64,000 nucleotides of DNA, from contig NC_092657.1 of assembly GCF_032118995.1 (NCBI RefSeq), forward strand, positions 5,906,391-5,970,390. Reading direction: 5' to 3'. Both the position numbers and the translations under genes were made by a program. Origin of the DNA: Asterias amurensis (taxonomy: Eukaryota > Echinodermata > Asteroidea > Forcipulatida > Asteriidae). Every line of letters starts with the position of its first letter. Position 1 is the stretch's first letter. The notes below the pieces were generated by a model. The model made no database searches. It saw nothing but the letters and a program-made list of their open reading frames with translations, and was not told where the DNA came from. Positions 10,081 through 21,354 of this stretch are shown one piece after another.

Positions 10081-10808
10081 GGCAGTGGACATTATTGGTA
10101 GTTACTCAAAATAATTAGGGAATAAAATCTAACTTGGTAACGAGTAATGGGGAGCTGTTGATAGTATAAAACGTTTGTGAGAAACGGCTCCCCTCTGTAG
10201 TAACGTAGTTTTCGAGAAAGAAGTAATTTTCCACTAATTTGATTTCGAAAACTTAAGGTTTAGAATTTGATGAGGTCTCTAAATCAAGCATCTGAAAGCA
10301 CTTACTTTGTGTGACAAGGGTGTTTTTCTTTCATTATTATCTCGCAACTTCGATAGCCTTGCTCAAGGCAGTCGAATTATTCACTCCGAAAAAAGACCGC
10401 CGCTGTATAAAAACCCACCCGTATTCACTGTGCGTAAAACCCACCGGTATTCACTGTGCGTAACATCGCACGACACGATGCCCCCGTACACTATCCGCAT
10501 ACGGCCTCCGCATGCGGTTAGTGGTGTACGAGTGCGATGACTTGTGTGAACAGTATTCGTGCGATGTGACAGTGTGTATACGGGTTGGTCATTCGGTGTG
10601 ATCGCACACACCATGCACAGGGTATACGGCGGGTGGGTTTACAGCTGCGTCTTTTCGGAGCGAATAATGCGACTGCCTTGAGCAAGGCTACAACTTCGAC
10701 GACTAATTGAGCTCAAATTTTCACAGGTTTGTTATTTTGTGCATAATGTTGAGATACACCAAGTGAGAAGACTGGTCTTTAACAATTACCAATAGTGTCC
10801 AGTATAGG
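10077..10808 (+). mobile_element. MITE family A copy split by another insertion
   Basis: Family A sequence runs 10077-10353 and resumes at 10691. The middle (10354-10690) is a separate TIR element. The right end is followed directly by a family B element. Confidence 0.9.
10354..10690. mobile_element. 337-bp TIR element with 9-bp target duplication
   Basis: Terminal inverted repeats TAGCCTTGCTCAAGGCAGTCG and its complement continue imperfectly to about 45 bp. The 9-bp sequence CAACTTCGA is present on both sides (10345-10353 and 10691-10699), while the uninterrupted family A consensus has it once. A 9-bp duplication with long TIRs is typical of Mutator-like elements. The element has no transposase. 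Confidence 0.85.
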
Positions 10809-10812
10809 CCCT

Positions 10813-10985
10813 GGGGTGGATTTCACAAAGGTAGTCCTAACTTAGGACTAGTCCTAGGCAATGCTAAGAGATAGGACCAGTCCTAAGTTAGGACCAGTAA
10901 CTCATCCTAACTTAGGACTGGTCCTATCTCTTAGCATTGCCTAGGACTAGTCCTTAGTTAGGACTACCTTTGTGAAATCCACCCC
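10813..10985. mobile_element. MITE family B copy, long subtype
   Basis: Near-perfect palindrome of about 173 bp. It starts GGGGTGGATTTCACAAAGG and ends with the complement, and its arms carry TCCTAACTTAGGAC. It sits against the end of a family A element. Confidence 0.9.
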
Positions 10986-11166
10986 AGGACACATTGTCAA
11001 AGCCCAGTATCCAGTGTCTTTTTAAACCATAGAGGAAAGGACATGTTTAAACCATGTCAACTCGCTTGTGAGAATACTGCCTGTGCTGCTAAATCAATCA
11101 CAAGAACCACTTCTGCCCTAACAGCTAGGTACCCATTTATCTCTGAAAGATGAGAAGCAATTGTAG

Positions 11167-11540
11167 TTAAAGACACTTGACACTATCGCTTTATTGTCAA
11201 AGACCAGTCTTCTCACGTGGTGTATCTCAACGTATTATGCATAAAATAACAAACCTGTGAAAATTTGAGCTCAATCGGTCATCAAAGTTGCGAGATAACT
11301 ATGAAAGAAAAGCACCCTTGTCACACGCTGTAGTGTGCTTTCAGATGCTTGATTTCGAGACCTCAAAATCTAATTCTGATGTCTCGAAATCAATTTCGTT
11401 GAAAATTACTTCTTTCTTGAAAACTTCGTTACTTCAGAGGGAGCCGTTTTTCACAATGTATCTATCAACAGCTCACCTAGTCGTTACCAAGTAAGGTTCT
11501 ATGCCAATAATTATTTTGAGTATTTACCAATAGTGTTAAA
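11167..11540 (-). mobile_element. MITE family A copy
   Basis: Reverse orientation, TTAAAGACACTTGACACT to TTTACCAATAGTGTTAAA. Confidence 0.88.
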
Positions 11541-11884
11541 CCATACAGTAAGGACATGCTTATAAACCATCTCACATCCCTTTGGGGTATACAGCATGTG
11601 CTGCCAAGTATACAGCGCTCTTAGCTAAATCAATCACAAGAACCATCTATGCCATCACAGGTAGGTACCCGTTTTCCTCCGAGCAATGGGAAGCAATTAT
11701 AGTTAAGTGTCTCGCCAATTGACACAAGTGTCATGACCATGATGACACAACCATCATAACTCCAATTCGATGCACTAAACCACTCCGCTATGACACCCTT
11801 AAAGTTTGGGTCACACTTTGGTAATGACCGCCACGAACAGAAAGTAAAATATTATTATCAAAAATAATTATCAAAATCTTCTGG

Positions 11885-11926
11885 TGGTCCTGAAGACAAT
11901 CGGAGCATACTGATCGAAACGTCGAG
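11885..11926 (+). other. hammerhead-core-like motif
   Basis: CTGAAGA (11890-11896) matches the hammerhead core CUGANGA. It is followed by a hairpin-capable stretch (AATCGG with CTGATC) and then GAAAC-GTC (11916-11923). Penelope-like retroelements are known to carry hammerheads in their ends. Nothing else of such an element is visible, so the call is tentative. Confidence 0.3.
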
Positions 11927-11939
11927 TCGTTAAAGGCAG

Positions 11940-12310
11940 TGGACACTATTGGTAATTACTCAAAATAATTATTAGCATAAAACCTTATTTGATTACGAGT
12001 AATGGGGAGAGGTTGATAGTATAAAACATTGTGAGAATCAAACAGCTCCCTCTGAAGTGACTTAGTTTTCGAGAAGGAAGTAGTTTTCCACGAATTTGAT
12101 TTCGAGACCTCAAGTTTAGAATTTGAGGTCTCGAAATCAAACATCAGAAAGCACACAACTTCGTGTGACAAGGGTGTTTTCTTTCATTATTATCTCGCAA
12201 CTGCGAAGACCGATTGAGCTCAAATTTTCACAGGTTTGTTATTTTTATGCATATGTTGAAACTGTGAAGACTGGTCTTTGACAATTATCAATAGTGTCCA
12301 CTGTCTTTAA
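11940..12310 (+). mobile_element. MITE family A copy
   Basis: Full length with TTAA at both ends, from TTAAAGGCAGTGGACACT to GTGTCCACTGTCTTTAA. Confidence 0.92.
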
Positions 12311-12374
12311 ACCACCGGTTCTTTTAAGAAACAACTCATTGTGTTACCGCAACATCTCTTTTCAAAGTGGTTGG

Positions 12375-12490
12375 AAACGTAATTTTAAAAGTAGAATATA
12401 TGATCCACAAATTTATGCCTCAAAATTATGTGGTTTTCCTTTTACTTCGTGAACTAACATGGTCCGATTCTGGGGGAGTGAACACGTGGT
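12375..12490 (+). mobile_element. MITE family C fragment
   Basis: Carries the TTTTAAAAGTAGAATA, GATCCACA and GTGGTTTTCCTTTTACTT blocks of family C. Both ends are lost. Confidence 0.6.
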
Positions 12491-12574
12491 TCTATTATAT
12501 GGAGACCGAGCTTACAAAGGTATAATGAAAGAAGTAGTATTTGAAACTTTGCATCGTGGAATTACTATGGTAAT

Positions 12575-12710
12575 GTTTGAGGTAACACCATGTTATGATA
12601 ATCTCTAAATGAGTTGGGGTGGTTCTGAAAAGAGCCGTTGGTTTCAACTCGATGGTTCGATCAGTAGGCTATATGCTCTGATCGTCTTCTGGAGAAATCT
12701 ATAAGGAGAA
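12575..12710 (-). repeat. GTCGAG-linked dispersed repeat
   Basis: The complement reads CCAGAAGACGATCAGAGCATA, then CTGATCGAAC, then ACCACCCCAACTCATTTAG. It matches 34028-34140 and parts of 35455-35585. It is the same family as the hammerhead-like motif at 11890. Confidence 0.6.
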
Positions 12711-12947
12711 CCACTGTTTCGATTTATGTTTGTATAATGATAATTGTATCCGGCTTTTAGTGAATGGGAATCTAAAACCGCATTTTTTGTTCGATTTTTT
12801 TGAAGGTGCATAGATAAACTGGATCTCAGATTTATTTTTCATTTCCTTGTTCTTCAAACAGAAGTTCTTTTTCACTTTCGTCTTACTGGGAACTGTTTAT
12901 GACAAGTATCAATTTGTGTACAGTTCACGAAAAATAAACTCTCACAT

Positions 12948-13570
12948 TTTAAGGAACAGTACAGAATAAGTAAGAAAAAATCGTCTTACATCACAAATTA
13001 ACATAAAATGACACGGTCTAATAATAATGATAGTAGAAAACACCCATTGAATCTGATTAAAATGTCTTATTTGATGATAAATACTCTCTTAATGTAAAAG
13101 TGTGAAAAAGCACTCTTTCCAAGAGCCATATGAAGGACAACTCTTTTTCGAGTGGTCTTCCACTCTTTTAGATTGAAGTTTGCATCTTTTTGAGTGATTT
13201 TTCACTCTGTCCTGGAGTGAAACCTCTCTAAAAGAGTGAAATAACCACCACTCTTTATGAAGAGCTATATGAGGGACAGCTCGAAATGAAAAGAGTGGTG
13301 TTTTTCTTCACTCTCTTACATTTAGAGAGTAACTATACCGAATTCGGAGTTAAATTGCTCAGTGAGCGTTTTATTCCACCTTATTTCAACTCGATGCAAA
13401 ATGTATAATCGGTTTTGTTCTTCACCGTTTTCTCGTGATCAAGAGGGCCGATCGATCTCAAACTTCTACAGGTTTGTCAGTTTATGTGTGTATGGCGGAC
13501 TATATAAAGCGCTTTTACTGCCAGCAGCTGTTTTGTTAGCAAAAAACACACAATATTTTGTAATAATATT
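12948..13570. mobile_element. MITE family F copy split by an insertion
   Basis: The left half (12948-13085) has the TTTAAGGAACAGTACAGAA end and the ATGATAGTAGAAAACA block. The right half (13335-13570) has GCTCAGTGAGCGTTTTATT and CTACAGGTTTGTCAGTTTATG. Unrelated sequence lies between. Confidence 0.7.
13088..13332. mobile_element. insertion with AAGAGTG/CACTCTT repeats
   Basis: Interrupts family F. It is rich in CACTCTTT and AAAGAGTG, and the flanks of its two halves are roughly inverted (AAGAGCCATATGAAGGACA and AAGAGCTATATGAGGGACA are direct repeats inside it). Probably a non-autonomous element. Confidence 0.5.
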
Positions 13571-13705
13571 TCATCAATATGTTTATTCCTTTAATTTTAA
13601 GAATGATTAATAAAAGAATAATAAAACATACAGCGCCGAATCCATTGCAAAGTGCTTCGCTTTACAATAAAAATAAGAAAAACTATAATATTTAACCACG
13701 AGAAG

Positions 13706-14058
13706 TTAAAGGGTCTATAACTTTTGTAGGACAACATACACAATGTCCACAGATTTACACTAAACTTACACAGTTTGAAGATAATGGTTAGTAGAAAGCT
13801 TCCCTGAAAATACTACGTGCTGAGGTGCTGTAGTTTTTGGGAAATGAGTAAAACAATGTCATAAAAATAATTTTCGTCTCATGAGACGAAAATTATTTTA
13901 ATCATTTACAAACGGATTTTCATGACATTGCTTTACTCATTTCTCAAAAACTACAGCACCTCAGTAAGTAAGATTTGAAGGGAAGCTTTCCACTATCATT
14001 ATCTTCAAACCCTGTAAGTTTAATGTAAATCTATTGAAAAAGTACCCCAATCCTTTGA
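13706..14058. mobile_element. MITE family D copy
   Basis: Near-palindrome of about 350 bp. Both arms carry AATGAGTAAA or TTTACTCATT, CTACAGCACCTCA and GAAGCTTTCC. The centre is TTTTCGTCTCATGAGACGAAAA. Confidence 0.85.
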
Positions 14059-14089
14059 AAATCATAGTAATAAAGTAAAATGCATACCA

Positions 14090-14503
14090 TTAAAGCCATT
14101 ATACACTTTCGGTAAACAGGACTGTCCAAGTCCCACACTTGTATATAAAATAACAAACCTGTGAAAATTTAGGCTCAATCGGTCATCGGAGTCGTACAAA
14201 AATTAGTGCTATGGGGATTTTCAAAGCGACGTTAGAGGCCAGGGAGTAGACCCGACACACCCCATAAATTTGAGACATTTAATGCATGATACACACGTTT
14301 CGCCGTGTCATGACATGTGTTTAAAATAAATCTGTAATTCTCGCTATCGAGAATTGATATTGTTTTTATGTTTTCTCAAAAAGTAAAGCATTTCATCGAA
14401 AAATATTTCAAGAGAATTCTTTCACTATTACTTTCTGTAAACTCTGTAAATTATTTGTAAATCTGTGATTTTTTTTTGTACCGAAAGTGTATAATGGCTT
14501 TAA
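14090..14503 (-). mobile_element. MITE family E copy
   Basis: From TTAAAGCCATTATACACTTTC to CCGAAAGTGTATAATGGCTTTAA. It has about 90 bp of extra internal sequence compared with other E copies. The right TTAA is shared with the next family D element. Confidence 0.9.
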
Positions 14504-14936
14504 AGGATTTGGGTACTTTTTCAAAATGTCCACAGATTTACATTAAACTTACAGGGTTTGAACATAATGATAGTGGAAAGCTTCCCTTCAAATATTACTA
14601 ACTAAGGTTGTGTAGTTTTTGAGAGATGAGTAAAACAAGTCACAAAATAATTTTCATCTCATGAGACCAAAATTATTTTAGCATGTAAAATCCCCTTAAC
14701 CAGTTATGATATTATACCAAAACCATAGCATAACTGGTTAATACGTTTTTACATGCTAAAACTGAGACGAAAATTATTACTTTTACTCATTTCTCAAAAA
14801 CTACAGCACCTCAGTAAGTAAAATTTCAAGGGAAGCTTTCTACTATCATAACCTTCAAACTGTGTAAGTTTAATGTAAATCTGTGGACATTGTGTTTTTT
14901 GTTAGTAAAAAGTACATATACCCTTAAAAGAAGCAA
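14500..14936. mobile_element. MITE family D copy with a nested palindrome
   Basis: From TTAAAGGATTTGGGTACT to ATACCCTTAA. The centre carries an extra inverted repeat at about 14674-14759: TAGCATGTAAAA...TTTTACATGCTA, with an inner AACCAGTTATG and CATAACTGGTT. This copy is therefore ~85 bp longer than its relatives. Confidence 0.85.
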
Positions 14937-15745
14937 TCAATAAAAAAAGTAAAACACACATAAAACATAGAAATCATCGGTACCAAACGTATAGCTTCCC
15001 TTTGACATGGGCCACAATCATCGCCTTGATACTTTTTTTTATTTGAGATATTCAAAAGACAAGTTTTTAGGTTGCTACCGCCGGTTTCAATCATTAAAAC
15101 AACAGACACACACAACAATTTCGGTTATCAAACAATTTCAAGTAGACAAGGATTTAAAATGGTTTCGATTTAACAAAGATAATGAAACAAAAGAAAGAAA
15201 CAGAAGAAATACAAACCGCGTGTTATAATAAAATATACAAATCATTAGTACCAAACGTATAGCTTCCCTTTGACATGGGCCTCAATAATCGCCTTTATAC
15301 TTTTTTTAATGAGATATTCAAAAGACAAGTTTTTAGGTTGCTACCGCCGGTTTCAATTGTTAAAACAACAGACAAACACTTTCAAGTATCAAACAATTTC
15401 AAGTAGACACAATTTAAAATGGTTTCGATGGTTTCGATTTCAACAAAGGAAATAAAACAAAAGAAAGAAACAGAAAGAAATACAAACCGCGTGTTATGTT
15501 TTGTTTCTGTTCCTGTTAAACTTCCGTAGCACTAAAGGTTTTCGAATTTCCAACAACTTAGTTTGTAGTTCCGTCCGATTGTGTGTTCAGGGTTCACTAT
15601 AAAAAGAAATCCCGTAAAATTGACGGTTCTTTACCTGACAGCTAGAGTATCAGGTAAAGTGCAGTAAATTTCACGATGGAAGTTCTGCGAACTACCCATT
15701 CAAGGCACAATTTACAAATCTTTTTCACAGCAAAGTTTACAGTGA
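14937..15745 (+). repeat. family G copy with internal tandem duplication
   Basis: Matches the reverse complement of 43455-44008. Here a ~250-bp block (ACCAAACGTATAGCTTCCC to AAACCGCGTGTTAT) is present twice, at about 14980-15227 and 15250-15498; the other copy has it once. The short ORFs through it have no recognisable content. Confidence 0.85.
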
Positions 15746-16101
15746 TTTAGAAAATATTTATAGCATAAAACCTTACTCGGTAACGAGTAATGGGGAGAGG
15801 TTGATAGTATAAAACATTGTGTGAGAAACAGTTCCCTCTGAAGTAAGATAGTTTTAGAGAAAAAAAAGTAGTTTTCTACGAATTTGATTTCGAGACCTGA
15901 CCTCAGATTTAGAATTTGAGGTCTCGAAATCAAGCATCTGAAAGCACACAACTTCGTGTCTTTTCTTTCATTATTATTTCGCAACTTCGACGACCGATTG
16001 ATCTCAAATTTTGACAGGTTGTTATTTTATACATATGTTGAGATACACCAAGTGAGAAGACTGGTCTTTGACAATTACCAATAGTGTCCACTGTCTTTAA
16101 C
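15745..16101 (+). mobile_element. MITE family A copy, left end missing
   Basis: Family A sequence from ATAGCATAAAACCTTACTC to GTCCACTGTCTTTAA. The left end is replaced by family G sequence. The same join occurs in the 43-kb copy. Confidence 0.88.
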
Positions 16102-16189
16102 AGGCACCCTAGCTGCCAGGCAAAGCAACGTAAATTTCACGGGATTGTTTAGTTACAGTAATGGGTTGCACAAAGATTTAAAATTTACA

Positions 16190-16602
16190 GCTATGGAAGA
16201 AAAACATTGTGGATATCACAGATTTACATAAAACTTACACGATCTAATGATGATGATAGTAGAAAACATCCCTTGAAGTATTTCTGTCTGAAATTTCATA
16301 TTTTGATGGGAAATAAATACAACCAATTTCCCGTTTGGAGTTTATCGCTCGGTGAGCGTTTTATTCATTTTGGTTTGAAAATGTTATGTAAATGGTGGAT
16401 TACATCAAGTGCTTATACACTCAATTTGTCATCGAAATTGTAAGAAAATTATGAGAGAAAGAAAGAAAGCAACCGCGTTGCACACAATTTTTTGGGTTTC
16501 CAGATGGCATAAAGAGGCTTCATGCCTATGTTACTTCATTGCTCGGTGATGTAAAGTTTTATGCAAAGAATATAATTTTGAGTAATTGCCAGTGCCTTTA
16601 AG
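16190..16602. mobile_element. chimeric MITE, family F left half and family A-like right half
   Basis: The left half has ATGATAGTAGAAAACATCCC and the CGGTGAGCGTTTTATTCA block of F. From about 16440 it reads as a reverse family A copy ending TTTGAGTAATTGCCAGTGCCTTTAA. Confidence 0.6.
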
Positions 16603-16739
16603 GGCCTCATAGTTACATCTTTAAAAAGTGACTTTTGGAATTTTAAAACCCAAGCTTGTCTACTATTATAACTTAATTGTAGAGTATGTGTAAGTTGCAA
16701 ACGTGAAAGTTTACTTGTGGAAGTATGTTATGATTTGTA

Positions 16740-17010
16740 ATTGTTTTTGTTGTTGTTGTTGTTTTGTTTTGTGTTTTGTTTTTAAGCGTGAAGTTTTTTG
16801 TTTTTAAAATTTTATTTAAAAACAATTACTTTTTAGTTTTAAAGTGTTCATTTTTTATTTTTATTTTTATTTTTTTATTTTTTTTTATTGTTTTTAATAT
16901 ACATATATTTTTCATATTTTTCATATATATTTTTTTTTTATATAAAGCTTTTCGTTTTCAAGTTTTTTTTCTTCTAGGTTAATTTGATTTAGATTTTTTC
17001 TTCTTCTAGT
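16740..17010. repeat. AT-rich low-complexity DNA
   Basis: TTG triplets and then long T-rich runs of the TTTTTATTTTTA type. The ORF through it is mostly Phe and Ile and is not credible as protein. Confidence 0.85.
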
Positions 17011-17233
17011 TGTATTGTTGTAATTAAATTAGTTTCAATTACGAGTCAATTAGTTTGTGTAATGTATTAATAAAGGACCTGCTTAAGTCTATTTTGTTGT
17101 TGTGGGTGACGTCACGGAGCCCGCATGACATGACATGCATGGTACAGCAGTTCACAGCTCAGAAATAAAGCAAGATTGACGTCCATTAAGTTTCCTTTAT
17201 GGCGTGCTTCCCTTACTAGTACTTAAAATATTA

Positions 17234-17300
17234 ACAATAGTGGCTTCTTATAATAGCGCACAAATCTGTCACCCAGTGACGCTCAAAACGTCGTTTTTTA
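17234..17300 (-). mobile_element. retroelement 3' tail
   Basis: TGGCTTCTTATAATAGCGCAC...CACCCAGTGACGCTC. Same tail as at 5040-5115 and 40845-40915. Confidence 0.5.
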
Positions 17301-19518
17301 ATTAATATTTCATATTAACCTCGTTTTCTTTGTTTGTTCTTGTTTATCGTTCACATAATGTTTAAAAAATAGGTTGTCAGTCGTTTATTTTATGTTTAAA
17401 TTTAGGAGCACAAAAGACAAAATCAAAATTGATGAGAAGATGGAGAACAAACAAGTAATTAATTGGTGAATGAGGCAGAATAAAGGGCGGTATATCTGCG
17501 GGGAAAAGGACTCAAGGAAAAGACATAGTCATTTCCTTAATGGATATTGAGGCCATGGGGGTTAAAATGGACTGACGGCGCTTTATCCACAGTTTCTCCC
17601 TACTCGGACGAACAATCTCTCTGTGGTTACCTAATATCAATATTGTTTGTAAATTGTTATTAATATGTGTTTCGATATTCGTTATTTGTTCCAGTCATTT
17701 GGTTTGTTTTATTACCCAGACTTGTTCTCTCAATACGAAGGCGAAGTCAATTTTGTCTGAGAAAGTAGGGGGGCCTACTGCATTTAGTGAAAACAAGGTG
17801 TTTTCGTATTAATTTTAACAGCCGGTTCCATCAAACATTGGCAACTCTTGTCTTGTTTGTGTACAAAATAGTATATGTCTTGTTAATAGGACAAAAGGGG
17901 ACTCTTGATGAGTGACGCAATGGTTAATTTGTTTTACGGTTCCCTTGTTGCGGGTAAAGGTTTGTGACAACTCAGTCGTTTGTGTGCGTGTATAAATCAT
18001 TGTTTAATGCTCGAATGTATTTTTACTTCGAAAACGAGCATTATTATTGCAACTTGGTTAATAAGTATTGAGAAAGAGGCTAGATCAATGAACTTACTAC
18101 GATACCGTCAAAAAACATAAAGTGCAAAAATAGTGTGATTGTCATGCATGTCATCTGACTTTTGTGAGTTTATGCTCATGTTAATCGTAATGATGCACAA
18201 CTAAAATAGTCTTGATGGACCAAGTAGTTAATTAATACTTTTTGTGATAAACTTGTGGAAAACAAACAATCTAGGCCTAAACTGGTAAATGTACGGGTTA
18301 GATTTGTTTGTACACTAAACGAAGGGATGTACTTGTTTTCCCATCGATCTATCGTAATAAAGCAGTTTAATGCAATGAATGGTAGTACAATATTGGTGAG
18401 TGTTTTTTCTATCTTAACAAACTGGGAATGAAACCTCAAAGATTTCACTTTGCCGAAATATTCGATTCAAAAGAATCGAAGTGAACGTTCCCTTGATATG
18501 TACAAACACAGAGTTATAGGAGGGATGGTTTTTTTATTCTATTAAACGTGTGTTGTGCATGGATGTCTAGGGGGCCTACAAAAACTTGCAAATAAGTTAT
18601 CCGAGTGATTTGTGGGAGGCACTTATACTCTTTCGTCACAACTCTCACAGGAAGGGGAGGCATCGATCGATAGTTCATTAAACCTAGGGTACTGAACCTG
18701 CTTCCTTGGTATGTGTGCGGGATACAACGATGTTTTGAGGACAAACAAGTTGTGTTCATTGGATGTAACTGTATGTACGCCTACTTTGTGTGTGTATACA
18801 TACATGTAGCTTGGATATGTAAGAACTTACAATTTGTTGGACAAGATAATGATAACTTAGCTTCTTCAATCTGTTTTTGGGAGAATAGTTAACACTCCAT
18901 GGACTTTAAAGGATAATTTTGGAACAGTCGTTCCATTGCGTAAAACAGTCTGACTTACATACACCGCCAATTGCCCATCGACTGAGTAAGATACTCGATA
19001 TTTACAGTAAATTTAACCAAAACTAACGTCATGTTGGCACATCTTGCATTGCCTGGTACTCCGATGTACGGAAAGTAAGCTTAGTCCTGTATTCTGAGAT
19101 GTTCACGAGGTAATATACTCCGATAAACACAAATAATTAAATAAACACCCCAACTCATTTTAATAACACGCCCGTCTCATCAGATTGTGTGTTTCATTAT
19201 AGTATTCTCTTGTTTTAGACCTACAGCTAAGTATAAGCAAAGTTCGGTAGATTGCAACATATCTTATGATAGACGTAATATATAGGGCCCACGTATAGTT
19301 GATCGAGTGAATTGATCAATACAACACTATCGATTGAAGGATTAACTTCCTCATTCATAGCCATTCGCACGCGCCCGCTTAGTCCCGGAGATTATCTCCT
19401 AAAAGCTATTCTCTCCCATGACGTCACACATTGCACCACCACCTGTAATCGTGGCTACTGGTTTATTTACCCTTTGTATAAATAAACCGTTACACTCCCA
19501 CCCAAATACAAGCTTTTT

Positions 19519-19776
19519 CTATGACTTTTGACAGACTGTTGGGTCATCGTATTTTTTTAAAAGATTAAACGTTAACTGTCCCAACTGTTTTTCCGTTGAT
19601 CGTGTTAATAAATGAACTAATCGCGGACAACTGTCCTCTGTTTGGATTTGTTGACGCAGATAACGCAACCCGTTACACATTGGCTCAACCCTTGAAGATG
19701 CTATCGAACGATGATGTTTTCCTTCAGACATGATGACCGTACAACTGACCAAAGTTATGATGTTTTGATAATTCAA
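19519..19776 (-). CDS. short hypothetical ORF, possible exon
   Basis: An 85-codon ORF; an internal Met gives a 70-residue version starting MSEGKHHRS. The composition is protein-like, with charged and polar residues evenly mixed and few homopolymers, unlike the repeat-derived ORFs around it. I recognise no domain and see no good splice donor or acceptor. It lies in the single-copy-looking region. Confidence 0.2.
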   Translation of the reverse strand: MNYQNIITLVSCTVIMSEGKHHRSIASSRVEPMCNGLRYLRQQIQTEDSCPRLVHLLTRSTEKQLGQLTFNLLKKYDDPTVCQKS

Positions 19777-20095
19777 CGAAAATAATATTTATAATTCAAT
19801 GGGCTATGCGGGTGGAATGTATACAATGTATAACCCTAACTAATAATACTTCAACGTCATCTTCAACGGATCAATAGGATTTATTTCCTTCAACCATTCA
19901 GTAAAACAGCAACGTCATTTTCACACGCCCTCTTTGTCAGAGGATATTATTCCCTACCAGCACTGACCAGTAATACTGCAACGTCATTCCCACACGCGAC
20001 TCTTTGTTCGGGGATTACCCTGTCAAGTGCTATACCAATACACACACACACACTACCTATGCATTGCACCACAGCGAGAAATTTTAATTGTTTTT

Positions 20096-20359
20096 AACCC
20101 CTTTTGGGCACAGTTTAACCTCTCTGAAGGAAGGTCAACTTAAAAGTGTTCCCTACTTCTACCCTATTTTGGGAACAGTTTAACCTCTCATTGTTCTCTA
20201 GGGCAAAGGGCAAAGTGTTCCATATTTCTACCCTATTTGGGGTACAGTTTGACCTCTCATTGTCCTCTAGGGCAAAGGGCAAAGTGTTCCCTATTTCTAC
20301 CCTATTTTGGGAACAGTTTGACCTCTCCTTGTCTTCTAGGGCAAAGGTCAAAGTATACC
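20096..20359. repeat. tandem repeat of ~70-bp units
   Basis: Three full units and a partial one. Each contains TTCTACCCTATTTTGGGAAC and TAGGGCAAAGG. ORFs on both strands repeat the same peptide because the unit stays nearly in frame, so I do not call them genes. Confidence 0.9.
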
Positions 20360-20642
20360 CCATCCCCTTGAAGCACTAACATTTAATAAGATTCTGTTTT
20401 CCCCATTTCAGACCAGATGAGATAAGAAACCCAGCTGTTTATTTTGTCTACACATATTATGCGTTACGTTTCTCGCAGTAAATCAAAGTTGGGGATCGAA
20501 AATAAATTATGTGTTGGTCAAAAACATACCAGACGGTAGAAGATGGCGTGTGGCATAAACTAACTCTTGCCATTGCCATACTACTACACTACAACGTTAC
20601 ACTTATAGTAAAGCAGCTTCCCATTCAGGGACAAATCTACCA

Positions 20643-20791
20643 GGGGTGGATTTCACAAAGAGTTAGGACTAGTCTTATCTCGAGTTAGGACCAGTTACTC
20701 GTCCTAACTTAGGACTATCCATGCAGTTTGTATATCTCCTAGGACTAGTCCTAAGTTAGGACTTGTCATTACTCTTTGTGAAATCGACCCC
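20643..20791. mobile_element. MITE family B copy, short subtype
   Basis: From GGGGTGGATTTCACAAAGAG to CTCTTTGTGAAATCGACCCC, 149 bp. It differs from the long subtype in the arms (TCTTATCTCGAGTTAGG) and the centre. Confidence 0.9.
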
Positions 20792-21350
20792 AGCTACATT
20801 GTACTGATGCTAGTCCTCGTGTTATAATGAAACGCAAGACAACGGGGCCAAGGAACCCCTCCTCACTTTGAATTTGTTTGACACCGTACCGACCGAGCGA
20901 GGCTTGTCCGGCTCACATCGGTAGCCCGTGTACCGCCCGGCAGCGCATTCAGACCCATTACACCACGCTCATGTCCATACAGCTAGCGTACAGCGTTACA
21001 CACACAAACATACACACATGGACGTGGCATGATTGCTAGCAGTAATACGTCATTCTCAATCGCGCTTGTGATTGGCCAATGTTTAGAATGACATGCCCAG
21101 ATCATGCACGCCCTTTTATCGGAATTCCGATAAAGCTGTTACAGACCCATCAAGGCTGTTGTTTGAGCCACGTGTGCGAGGTTGAAAGTAGAAAGACACG
21201 ACCGTACTCACGACTTCGCTATACTGTTCTTACTGTACAATGTACTGTACATACAATGTACTGTATACATGTACATTGTTCGTGTATGCACAGCGTGCAG
21301 ACTGCCGAATCGCGCCGGGCCGGGGCAAACTACGCCAACAGCCTTGAGTC
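20792..21350. other. gene-free stretch
   Basis: Contains a TGTAC-rich palindromic stretch near 21236-21280 (repeats of ACAATGTACTGTA) and short CA repeats near 21000. No supported gene. Confidence 0.4.
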
Positions 21351-21354
21351 AAGG

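Larger units (their letters stand above)
17100..20090. other. long stretch without supported genes
   Basis: Nothing here resembles the repeat families, apart from a retroelement tail at 17234-17300. It has the look of single-copy DNA: a TGACGTCA site near 17107, CA-rich stretches, and GCAACGTCATT..CACACGC blocks repeated loosely near 19850-20000. A minus-strand ORF at 19519-19776 is listed separately. Confidence 0.4.

Noticed and set aside
16764..16982. Hydrophobic ORF suggesting a membrane protein
   Set aside because: The sequence is a T-rich low-complexity tract; poly-Phe/Ile is the expected translation.
20115..20379. Repetitive ORFs on both strands
   Set aside because: Produced by the ~70-bp tandem repeat staying in frame; no conserved protein pattern.
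20880..20970. Possible tRNA on the minus strand (GTGGTGTAATGGG)
   Set aside because: No B-box at the right distance and no pairing arms.
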